A stretch of DNA of 64,000 nt, from the NCBI GenBank assembly GCA_046328715.1, contig JAXLWB010000022.1:89174-153173 (forward strand). The letters run 5' to 3'. The stretch's first letter is position 1, and each line of letters opens with the position of its first letter. The position numbers were made by a program, and so were the translations under genes. This document shows, in pieces, positions 57,482 to 64,000 of this stretch. Below the pieces are notes generated by a model. The model had not been told where the DNA came from. It searched no databases and worked only from the letters and a program-made list of their open reading frames with translations. The DNA is from JAXLWB01 sp046328715. GTDB taxonomy: Bacteria; Chloroflexota; Anaerolineae; Caldilineales; Caldilineaceae.

Positions 57482-57567
57482 CAGTATGACAGCAGGTCAG
57501 TAAGTCTGTAGGACGGTGCACTAATTCATTGTCCTACTGGCTTACTGTCTTACTGACCCACTGTCAG
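57482..57567. repeat. 8-nt-word inverted repeat (CAGTNNGA family) between clpP and clpX
   Basis: The 5' arm CAGTATGACAGCAGGTCAGT with AAGTCTGTAGGACGGTG pairs with CATTGTCCTACTGGCTTACT and following GTCTTACTGACCCACTGTCAG. It starts 4 bases after the clpP stop and ends 11 bases before the clpX ATG. Confidence 0.83.
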
Positions 57568-57578
57568 CAGGGTAAGAC

Positions 57579-59018
57579 ATGGCAAGTAAAAACTCCGAGC
57601 CACTTTGTAATTTTTGTGGCAAAACACAATCCCAGGTCAAACGACTCCTGGAAGGCCAGGATGGCGTCTTTATCTGCGACGATTGTGTACGCCTTAGCGC
57701 CGAGATTTTGAGCGAGGATGGGCTGATGCAAGCTGGCGGCGCTTCAGCCGCAGCTCGGCCTGCGCCGCCTGCTGAACTGCCCAGCCCACGTCAGATCGTC
57801 TTCCATCTTGACCAATATGTGATTGGGCAAGAGCAGGCGAAGCGCGTCCTTGCTGTGGCTGTCTACAATCATTACAAACGTGTCTTTGGCAAAACTGCCA
57901 ATGGCCAAACCACTGAAAACCTGGCGGATGACGCAGCCGATCCTGTGGAACTCACCAAAAGCAACGTGATGCTGATCGGCCCAACCGGCAGCGGCAAAAC
58001 CCTTTTGGCGCAAACCTTAGCGAAGCTGCTTCAAGTTCCCTTTACGATTGCCGATGCTACAACGCTGACCGAGGCTGGGTATGTGGGCGAAGATGTCGAA
58101 AGTGTGTTGGTTGGTCTGCTCCAGAATGCTGATTGGGACGCACAGCGGGCGGCCTATGGCATTATTTATATCGACGAAATCGACAAAATTGCCCGTAAAG
58201 GCGGCGACAACCCAAGCATCACGCGCGACGTGAGCGGCGAAGGCGTTCAGCAGGCCCTGCTCAAGATCATTGAGGGCACGACCTCCAATGTGCCACCCAA
58301 TGGCGGACGTAAACACCCGCAGACCGAGTATGTCCAACTGGACACACGCAATATCCTCTTCATCTGTGGCGGTGCCTTTGCCCACTTGGCCGAAGTTGTC
58401 AAGCGTCGCATTCAGCGTCGTGGTGCCATTGGCTTTAACGACGGTGAAAGTGGCATGGTCTTCCAGAACGCTGCCAATCAACCCAAACTGCTTCAGGACG
58501 AACGCCTGCCCGACGATCCGGCTGAGCGGCAGCGTGAATTGCGGATGCGCAAGGTGGAAAAAGAAAGTCGTGAGGAGAGTGAACTGCTAACTCAAGTCAT
58601 CCCCGATGATCTGCTACAATTTGGCTTGATCCCTGAATTTATTGGCCGCCTGCCGGTGGTGGTCAGTCTTAATGCTTTGGACCGCCAAACACTCAAACGC
58701 ATCTTGACCGAGCCACGCAATAGCGTAGTACGCCAATACAAGCGTCTCTTTGCGATGGATGGCGTCGAATTAGAATTTGAGCCAGAGACACTCGATGTGA
58801 TTGCTCGCGAAGCCTTCTCGCGCCGCACTGGTGCGCGTGGCTTGCGCAGTATTGTCGAAAGCGCTTTGCTCGACGTCATGTACGAAATCCCCGGTCGGGA
58901 CGACATTGTGCGCTGTGTGATCACGCCGGAAGTGACTACACACAGCAAGTCACCGCTTCTCTATAACAAACAAGGGCAGTTGGTTTCCATCGCTCCACCC
59001 TTGCTCAAGGCTGCGTAG
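57579..59018 (+). CDS. clpX: ATP-dependent Clp protease ATP-binding subunit ClpX
   Basis: A 479-residue AAA+ unfoldase. The N-terminal zinc-binding domain has CNFC and CDDC pairs (8-41). Walker A is GPTGSGKT and Walker B IIYIDEIDK; the pore and sensor regions GEGVQQALLKIIEGT and GRLPVVVSL are standard. It is about 60 residues longer than usual, mainly in the segment after the RRGAIGFN block, where an extra charged stretch (RQRELRMRKVEKESREE) lies, and in the linker after the zinc domain. It feeds tagged proteins to ClpP. A hairpin terminator overlaps the stop codon. Confidence 0.97.
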   Translation: MASKNSEPLCNFCGKTQSQVKRLLEGQDGVFICDDCVRLSAEILSEDGLMQAGGASAAARPAPPAELPSPRQIVFHLDQYVIGQEQAKRVLAVAVYNHYKRVFGKTANGQTTENLADDAADPVELTKSNVMLIGPTGSGKTLLAQTLAKLLQVPFTIADATTLTEAGYVGEDVESVLVGLLQNADWDAQRAAYGIIYIDEIDKIARKGGDNPSITRDVSGEGVQQALLKIIEGTTSNVPPNGGRKHPQTEYVQLDTRNILFICGGAFAHLAEVVKRRIQRRGAIGFNDGESGMVFQNAANQPKLLQDERLPDDPAERQRELRMRKVEKESREESELLTQVIPDDLLQFGLIPEFIGRLPVVVSLNALDRQTLKRILTEPRNSVVRQYKRLFAMDGVELEFEPETLDVIAREAFSRRTGARGLRSIVESALLDVMYEIPGRDDIVRCVITPEVTTHSKSPLLYNKQGQLVSIAPPLLKAA

Positions 59019-59039
59019 AGCAAATCCTATTTGCTCTAC
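59015..59039. terminator. terminator hairpin at the clpX stop codon
   Basis: GTAGAGCAAAT (59015-59025), loop CCT and ATTTGCTCTAC (59029-59039): a perfect 11-bp stem that includes the clpX stop codon and overlaps the 3' end of the convergent kinase gene. It probably acts in both directions. Confidence 0.7.
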
Positions 59040-59983
59040 AAACCTATATTGAGTGGTGTTTTCTCCAACACCTTCCATACCTCTTCTCGTGTCGGCACAT
59101 TGCGCCCTGAGCCAACCTTTTGTGCTGCGGCGGCACCGACAGCATTGGCAAACGCTGCGATGCGCTCCAAGGGCCACCGTTGCAACCAGCCATAAAGCAG
59201 CCCGGCGGCGAAGGTGTCCCCTGCTCCAGTCGTATCGCGCACTTCAATTGCAAAGCCAGGATGTTCTACACGCTGTTGGCCCTGAATGAGGTGACATCCC
59301 TTTCCACCGCGTTTGATGCAGGTCACGTTGGTTGGCTGTGCCATAAAGTCTGCAAGGATGTCTATACCTGCTGGTGCCCCAGCCACAAGTAGTGGGATCT
59401 CAGCTTCGGTCAGGCTGATCAACGTAGACAATTGCATCACGCTCTGTTTCAGCGCAAAGGGAAGCTCGGCGCTAAAGGGCCCAGGGTCAAAGAGGATCGA
59501 CAATTGTTTTTGCCTGGCATATTCCAAGGCAGGCAGCAGCACCTGTGCCATCTGCGGTTCCATCAGCGTAAAGCCCGATACAAAGAGCGCATCTGCCTGA
59601 TCGATGGTCGCTTTCCAGGATTCGGAAAAATGTACGATTTCGCCCGCTTGTTTGCCGCCGATAAAGACATGCTGTCCTGCTTGATCGACCATCACCAAGA
59701 CGGGCGTTGTGGTCGAGCCCGGTGAGCGAACGATGCCGCTGACATCAATTCCTTCCTCGCGCAGAATCGTAAACACAGCCTCGCCAAAAGCATCACTTCC
59801 CAAGACTCCAAGTGACTGCATTCTCATTCCCAATCGTGCGCCCAAGATCAGAAAATTGCCCATCCCGCCTGCTTCGACACTTACTGCCGAGGCATGTTGG
59901 TGGCGTTCGTGTTCCACTGGCAACTGTTGAATATGAAAGACAAGATCGGCAACCAGGTCGCCAAGCGAAACAACGGAGAGCAT
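59036..59983 (-). CDS. PfkB-family carbohydrate kinase
   Basis: A 315-residue ribokinase-fold kinase. Signature 1 is the N-terminal glycine-rich GGMGNFLILGARLG block; signature 2 is DTTGAGDTFAAGLLYG with the catalytic Asp. IDYP-type or fructokinase-specific motifs are not evident, so the sugar cannot be named. It would phosphorylate a sugar or nucleoside with ATP. It is convergent with clpX and its 3' end overlaps the shared hairpin. No sugar genes flank it. Confidence 0.92.
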   Translation of the reverse strand: MLSVVSLGDLVADLVFHIQQLPVEHERHQHASAVSVEAGGMGNFLILGARLGMRMQSLGVLGSDAFGEAVFTILREEGIDVSGIVRSPGSTTTPVLVMVDQAGQHVFIGGKQAGEIVHFSESWKATIDQADALFVSGFTLMEPQMAQVLLPALEYARQKQLSILFDPGPFSAELPFALKQSVMQLSTLISLTEAEIPLLVAGAPAGIDILADFMAQPTNVTCIKRGGKGCHLIQGQQRVEHPGFAIEVRDTTGAGDTFAAGLLYGWLQRWPLERIAAFANAVGAAAAQKVGSGRNVPTREEVWKVLEKTPLNIGL

Positions 59984-60017
59984 AGGGTTCCTTTCAGATG
60001 GTTACAAGAGAGTTATT

Positions 60018-60045
60018 GCAGAGTGCAGATTGCGGAATGCGGATT
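60018..60045. repeat. single purine-rich arm of 7-nt words (GCGGATT family)
   Basis: Tandem heptamers GCAGAGT, GCAGATT, GCGGAAT, GCGGATT upstream of the kinase gene. No complementary arm is found within the gap. Confidence 0.65.
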
Positions 60046-60154
60046 AGCATGCCGCCACTACTGGTTACTTGCCATTGGCAAATTGAGCAATTATTGAATA
60101 TTTCTTGGACTGTTTGTATTTTAAATTATCTTGTATAGTGTAACTATGAAGACA

Positions 60155-60234
60155 CTTGACCGGCATTTCATCGTATAACTGTGTGGGAAAATCGAGTTTC
60201 CAATGCAACTTAACCGTAAAGTGCCGGTCAAATT
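60155..60234 (+). repeat. inverted repeat upstream of the cupin gene
   Basis: CTTGACCGGCATTT (60155-60168) and AAAGTGCCGGTCAA (60218-60231) pair around a 49-nt spacer. It ends about 30 bases before the cupin start, just ahead of an AAAGAGGAG site, so it could shape the leader mRNA or be a regulator-binding region. Confidence 0.5.
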
Positions 60235-60263
60235 GGTATAAAAGAGGAGTGTGAAGAAACACT

Positions 60264-60641
60264 ATGTGGATCACCTACGCCGATCAGACCCAAACCTTCG
60301 ACATCAGCGGCGTGCGCCTGACCCGCATGATTGCACCGAGTACCGGCGCTCGCGAAGTCACTGCTTGCTATGTAAGCATCGATCCGGGCGCTTCCAGCCC
60401 ACTCCATTGGCACGACCATGATGAGGGGTTGATTGTTCTTTCAGGCATGGTGCGGGCTACGATGGGCAGCGAAGTTGCGACGCTTCAAGCCGGGGACTCC
60501 TGTGTGATTCCGGCCACAATGTTACACCACGTCACCAATATCGGTGAAGAACCGTGTGAAATGGTCAGTACCATGGTGGTTCATACCCGCTTCTTTCGCG
60601 AAGATGGTCGTGAAGTGCCGTTGCCACCCTGGACGACGTAG
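60264..60641 (+). CDS. cupin-domain protein
   Basis: A 125-residue single cupin. Motif 1 is PLHWHDHDEGLIVLSGMVRATMG, with His-x-His and Glu as likely metal ligands, and motif 2 is AGDSCVIPATMLHHVTN with the last His. Such small cupins act as sugar isomerases, dioxygenases or effector-binding proteins; nothing here chooses between them. AAAGAGGAG upstream is a reasonable ribosome-binding site. It is convergent with the esterase gene. Confidence 0.88.
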   Translation: MWITYADQTQTFDISGVRLTRMIAPSTGAREVTACYVSIDPGASSPLHWHDHDEGLIVLSGMVRATMGSEVATLQAGDSCVIPATMLHHVTNIGEEPCEMVSTMVVHTRFFREDGREVPLPPWTT

Positions 60642-60695
60642 AAAGGGTGCAGCATAATACGGGCATCTACTGCGTATCAAGTCACAGAGCACGGA

Positions 60696-61787
60696 TCAAA
60701 TCTCAGATACTGCTCTGCGGATCGTCACGTGCAAGTCGTGATTCTGATGTTCCTCTTTGCAATCCACTTGCTGGTGAACAAATTGACCCAGATGTTCGAC
60801 CGCCTGTCTAGCCTTTGGTTCGATTCGGTACCAAAGCTGAAAGACATGCACCATCTCTTCCCATTTCTCAAGTGTGACGCTCACATTTGCCTCGCGAGCT
60901 CGTTCTGCAAACCGAATGGCATCATCATGTAGCGTCTCAGCTGTCCCAGATTGAATAAGTATTGGTGGTAGACCCCTGAGATCGGCAAACATTGGGGAAA
61001 TCAATGGATTGTGCGGATCAAAGCCATTGGCGTACATGCTGGCGGCGGCACGCAACCCAATTTCGTTGATATAGTCGGTCGCCTCATTCTTCTGGATCGA
61101 TTTGCTTTGCAAACTCAGATCCAGCCAGGGTGAAAGCAGGGCTGCTCCAGCCGGTAAAGGCAGCCCTGCATCGCGCAACGCTAGCATCAAAGCGACACTC
61201 AAGCCGCCTCCCGCCGAATCGCCCATCACCACAATCTGGCTACCTTTGATCTTTTGCTCCAACAACCACCAATAGGCTGCCCAAGCGTCCTCAAGCGCTG
61301 CTGGGAAGGGATACTCTGGGGCTAATCGATAATCAATCGCCAGCACACGAGCCCCTGCACTCTTTGCCACTGTCGCAGTGATCAGTCGGTGTGTGTAGGG
61401 CGACCCAAAGACATAGCCGCCTCCGTGCAAAAAGAGCACAATCCGATCCTGACTCGAGTTTGGCACTTCGACCCACTCGCCCGGTGCCAGGCCGGCCACG
61501 ACCGGAGTTCGTTTTGAGCGTATAAGCTGGGGCAAACGCGCCATGTTATTCACGGGGTTACGTATTTGCCAGACATCGGTCAATTCCGCTTGGGGTGAGC
61601 CCATCGCCATCATGCGAAAGGTACTCTCGAAGGGAAGCGACCAACTGGCAAGACTTGTGCCGCGCAGACGATGACTCAAGGTCGCAACTCCCGCCTTTGC
61701 TGCCAAACGATTGAGTTGCCAGTACGATTTTGCCAGGGATTGAACTTTGTGTAGATCGATCATAAATGTTCTCGGAGTATTTGCCAC
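60696..61787 (-). CDS. alpha/beta hydrolase, hormone-sensitive lipase family esterase
   Basis: A 363-residue esterase of the HSL (bacterial family IV) group. The oxyanion motif HGGGYVFGSP is at 121-130 and nucleophile Ser191 lies in GDSAGGG. Catalytic His is in EEMVHVFQ near residue 319, with the Asp in the preceding LHDDAIRF area. The first 95 residues form an N-terminal cap longer than usual. There is no signal peptide, so the enzyme is cytosolic. It would hydrolyse short acyl esters. The ATG at residue 9 is an alternative start. Confidence 0.93.
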   Translation of the reverse strand: MANTPRTFMIDLHKVQSLAKSYWQLNRLAAKAGVATLSHRLRGTSLASWSLPFESTFRMMAMGSPQAELTDVWQIRNPVNNMARLPQLIRSKRTPVVAGLAPGEWVEVPNSSQDRIVLFLHGGGYVFGSPYTHRLITATVAKSAGARVLAIDYRLAPEYPFPAALEDAWAAYWWLLEQKIKGSQIVVMGDSAGGGLSVALMLALRDAGLPLPAGAALLSPWLDLSLQSKSIQKNEATDYINEIGLRAAASMYANGFDPHNPLISPMFADLRGLPPILIQSGTAETLHDDAIRFAERAREANVSVTLEKWEEMVHVFQLWYRIEPKARQAVEHLGQFVHQQVDCKEEHQNHDLHVTIRRAVSEI

Positions 61788-61958
61788 GAAGTTTGTCTAA
61801 CCCAAAGTAATCTCCGAATCAAAACCAACGTTGAGCCATGTTCTGTTTGCGAAACAGAATTCTGGTTATGAGGTTAACCATAATAAATTGCTATCCTTGG
61901 AAGAATTATACGACGAGGAGATGGCTCACACAAGTTTCGAGGAATGGGTACTATTGTC

Positions 61959-62016
61959 ACCTATTCGGAGCTGTCAGCGTACGAGATTGTCCGTACGCTG
62001 ACAGCTCCGAATAGGT
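61959..62016. repeat. perfect 25-bp hairpin after the DUF4349 gene
   Basis: Positions 61959-61983 and 61992-62016 are exact complements with an 8-nt loop (AGATTGTC). The arm includes GCTGTCAGCGTACG, resembling the GTTAGCGTCAGCGTACGG end of the 59-nt family. It lies 54 bases beyond the DUF4349 stop on the minus strand and upstream of the esterase gene, so it probably ends transcription between them. Confidence 0.9.
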
Positions 62017-62070
62017 TACGCCTTTGCTTCGTTGCTTCTTTGGGCTGAAACAAGGTATTCGCACCGTGCG

Positions 62071-62997
62071 TTAGGAACTGACCGAAGGCACCGGCTTACG
62101 CATGAGGCGACGGAAGACCCAGCGTACCAACCAGATAACTACACCCACTGGAATCGCTAACAGTAGCAAGATGGGCAACAGATAGATGACAAGCCAGATA
62201 CCAGCATCTGCCAAATCTTGCAATGCCTCTACTAGGGAACGGGTTGCATCTTTCATCACCACTTGTGGACGCCAGCCTTCTTCTACCACCGGACGATTGA
62301 TTGCGTCGGGTGTCAGCGTCAGGTCGATGGTGGAGAGTGAGATCATATTGTCAAGCACATTCTTGTGCCCTTGGATCTGCTCGATCTGGCCGCGGATCGA
62401 GGTCAGGCTGTTATGGACGGCGAGAATATCTTCGGGCTTGGCATCCGGCTTGGCGCGTACCTCGGCCAATAGTTCGCGCAATTCATTTTCCGTTGCGCTC
62501 AGGTTGCGCAGTTGTGCATCCAAATCGCTATATTGATCGGTAACATCTTCGCGATTGATGCTTTTGTTGCGTACTTCGACTGCCATTCCTTCCAATTGCA
62601 GAATGATATTCTCAAGCTTGTCAACCGGCACACGCACTTGCAAGGTCCCTTGCAGTTGTGACTGCTCACCATAGGTGTATTTATAGAGGTTGGCGTTCGA
62701 GGTATAGCCTCCCTGGCTTTCTACCAACTGGCTGATCGCATCGACTGTTTTCTGGGTGTCGCTCACCACCAATTCCAGCGTCGCATGCGCCACAATCTTG
62801 CGATCCATCGTTACGCCATCTTGTACCGTGGTTGTATCTTGTGCCACCTGGATGTCGGCAGGGGCGGCTGCTGGTGCTACATTGGGCGCGGGTGCCGCCG
62901 CTTCGCTTTGTGTTGCAGCACCGGCACAGCCACTTAAAAAGAGTGAAATGAGAAGAATGGAAAGCATAAATAAGCTGCGACGGAGATGAATGTACAT
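62071..62997 (-). CDS. DUF4349 lipoprotein with C-terminal membrane helix
   Basis: A 308-residue protein with a lipoprotein signal (FMLSILLISLFLSGCAG, Cys in LSGC) and an Ala/Pro linker. The DUF4349 domain is recognised by ATLELVVSDTQKTVDAISQL, GGYTSNANLY and VRVPVDKLENIILQL. A coiled coil (about 150-215) is followed by a hydrophobic helix (AGIWLVIYLLPILLLLAIPVGVV at about 270-290) and a basic tail. It would be lipid-anchored and also span the membrane. Function of DUF4349 is unknown; members are common in Chloroflexota and Firmicutes. Confidence 0.9.
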   Translation of the reverse strand: MYIHLRRSLFMLSILLISLFLSGCAGAATQSEAAAPAPNVAPAAAPADIQVAQDTTTVQDGVTMDRKIVAHATLELVVSDTQKTVDAISQLVESQGGYTSNANLYKYTYGEQSQLQGTLQVRVPVDKLENIILQLEGMAVEVRNKSINREDVTDQYSDLDAQLRNLSATENELRELLAEVRAKPDAKPEDILAVHNSLTSIRGQIEQIQGHKNVLDNMISLSTIDLTLTPDAINRPVVEEGWRPQVVMKDATRSLVEALQDLADAGIWLVIYLLPILLLLAIPVGVVIWLVRWVFRRLMRKPVPSVSS

Positions 62998-63100
62998 GAT
63001 GTGTATCCTTTCGGTTCAGGCTAGTAAGCAACGTTTCTTTTGTTTGTTGGTCTCACTATGACACAACTCTCGTACAATTCAAGCGTCAAATGTGTAACAC

Positions 63101-63934
63101 TTATCTGTCTGAGTGTACCATTTCGTGCAACACAGTGCGCCAGAGCCAGGCCAAAGCAAAACAGAAGGTACAGGTTAGCACAATCGCTGCGCCAGAGCTG
63201 ACGCTGTAGTAGTAAGAGGTGTACAGCCCCACAAAGCCGGAGAAGACTGCAATCGCCGTGGCAATCGCCATCATGCGCGATAATCGATTGGTCAGCAAGG
63301 AAGCGGCAGCTGCGGGAGTGACCAACAAGGCACTGGTGAGAACCACGCCAACCGCCTGGATCCCAGCTACCACAATCAGCGAAAGCAAAATTAGCAGTCC
63401 ATAGCGCACCAGCCCTGCGTTGAGCCCGATCACTTCGGCGTAGGTAGGATCAAATGAAGTCAATTCCAGCTCCTTGTGAAAGAGCAGCAGAATCGTCACT
63501 ACTAGGGCCGTGATCAGCGCAATCGTTACTAGTTCAAAGTTGGTTACGCCCAGAATGTTGCCAAAGAGAATGTGCGAAAAGTCGCGAAAGGATCGCACAT
63601 TGCTGATGAGTAGGATGCCTAACGCAAACATTCCTGTAAAGAGGATGCCAATCGCTGTATCTTCACGCATCTCCCGTCGGCGCGAGAGCCAGCCAATGCC
63701 CAAGGCAGTGAGCATACCTGCCACAATTGCCCCGCCATACAAATTCCAGCCGTTAAGATAGGCTACCACCAACCCTGGTAGGGTGGTGTGCGCCAAGGCA
63801 TCCCCAATAAAAGCCATGCGTCGCAAGACTACATAAACGCCGACTGTCGCACAGGCGATCCCAACCAGCGTCGCTGCCAACAGGCTGGTGAGCATAAAGC
63901 TATAGTGTAAGGGTTCGAGTAACCAGTTGAACAT
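63101..63934 (-). CDS. metal ABC transporter permease (ZnuB/MntB/TroC family)
   Basis: From the ATG at 63934 the protein has 277 residues and about eight hydrophobic helices. It starts MFNWLLEPLHYSFMLTSLLA and has the family blocks YVVLRRMAFIGDALAHTTLPG and VVAGIQAVGVVLTSALLVTPA, typical of zinc/manganese/iron permeases. The ATPase and binding protein genes should lie beyond the right edge of the window, upstream of this gene. A DtxR/MntR-type regulator is encoded at 35.9 kb. The frame opening at 63976 adds residues not typical of the family. Confidence 0.93.
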   Translation of the reverse strand: MFNWLLEPLHYSFMLTSLLAATLVGIACATVGVYVVLRRMAFIGDALAHTTLPGLVVAYLNGWNLYGGAIVAGMLTALGIGWLSRRREMREDTAIGILFTGMFALGILLISNVRSFRDFSHILFGNILGVTNFELVTIALITALVVTILLLFHKELELTSFDPTYAEVIGLNAGLVRYGLLILLSLIVVAGIQAVGVVLTSALLVTPAAAASLLTNRLSRMMAIATAIAVFSGFVGLYTSYYYSVSSGAAIVLTCTFCFALAWLWRTVLHEMVHSDR

Positions 63935-63964
63935 AGGTCTCTTTCTAGAAGCAAGGTACAGGTT

Positions 63965-63988
63965 GAAAAGTGGCAAAGTCGGAAAGTG
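63965..63988. repeat. purine-rich arm of an 8-nt-word repeat cut by the window edge
   Basis: GAAAAGTG, GCAAAGTC, GGAAAGTG: three octamers upstream of the permease gene. By the pattern of the other loci, a pyrimidine-rich complementary arm should follow just beyond position 64000. Confidence 0.65.
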
Positions 63989-64000
63989 TTGTTCTGCATT

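Overview
This 64 kb window has moderate GC, no rRNA, no CRISPR array and no recognisable transposase. I infer a member of the Chloroflexota (Anaerolineae/Caldilineae-like). The grounds are the gene mix: RDD/SpoIIM pair, DUF4349 and TAP-like lipoproteins, many enolase-superfamily, aldolase and RraA-type sugar genes, trigger factor with a C-terminal helix-hairpin-helix domain, and frequent starts without Shine-Dalgarno sequences. No marker gene fixes the taxonomy, so this stays inference.

Layout. 1-2.1 kb: tail of an unknown gene, an ECF sigma factor and a four-unit repeat protein. 2.2-5.9 kb: a heterodimeric ABC exporter with one degenerate ATP site. 5.9-9.1 kb: class V aminotransferase, RraA-like aldolase and DUF4432 sugar epimerase-like gene. 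9.2-15.9 kb: recX, a large unknown protein carrying an in-frame repeat insertion, an enolase-superfamily dehydratase, a methyltransferase, an orphan TPP enzyme subunit, a TMEM175-type channel and a phosphoesterase. 15.9-20.3 kb: ParB-fold protein, free-standing GyrA C-terminal domain and a membrane-anchored lytic transglycosylase. 20.6-30.7 kb: SanA-like protein, split DUF35 pair, TAP-like peptidase, NatAB-type ABC pair, GNAT, two unknown proteins and the NFACT/RqcH protein. 30.9 kb: tRNA-Leu(UAA) with a textbook promoter and terminator. 31.2-37.8 kb: LysM/L,D-transpeptidase, RadC, RDD, SpoIIM, an unknown gene, a DtxR/MntR regulator and an aldo/keto reductase. 37.9-43.9 kb: L-arabinose-type operon (LacI regulator, fucose-isomerase-like enzyme, AraB, AraD) interrupted by a DUF433/DUF5615 toxin-antitoxin pair. 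43.9-50.6 kb: MFS exporter, DUF1643, cytochrome c lipoprotein and OppC-OppB-OppA. 50.8-59 kb: housekeeping block with PRTase, prfA, prmC, HAD phosphatase, tig, clpP and clpX. 59-64 kb: PfkB kinase, cupin, HSL esterase, DUF4349 lipoprotein and a metal ABC permease.

The most unusual feature runs through the whole window. Gaps between genes repeatedly hold hairpins whose arms are quasi-tandem 7- or 8-nt words: a purine-rich 5' arm, a short spacer, then a pyrimidine-rich complementary 3' arm. There are about 25 loci. Word families differ from locus to locus, but the two arms of one locus match each other. The elements often run into stop codons or end within a few bases of a start codon that has no Shine-Dalgarno sequence. 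A second, roughly 59-nt family with TCAGA ends occurs as three tandem copies at 54.5 kb, as a partial copy at 30.8 kb and as an in-frame insertion inside the gene at 9.9-11.4 kb. Together these resemble, by analogy only, the heptanucleotide STRR repeats of filamentous cyanobacteria and the protein-coding palindromic elements of Rickettsia.
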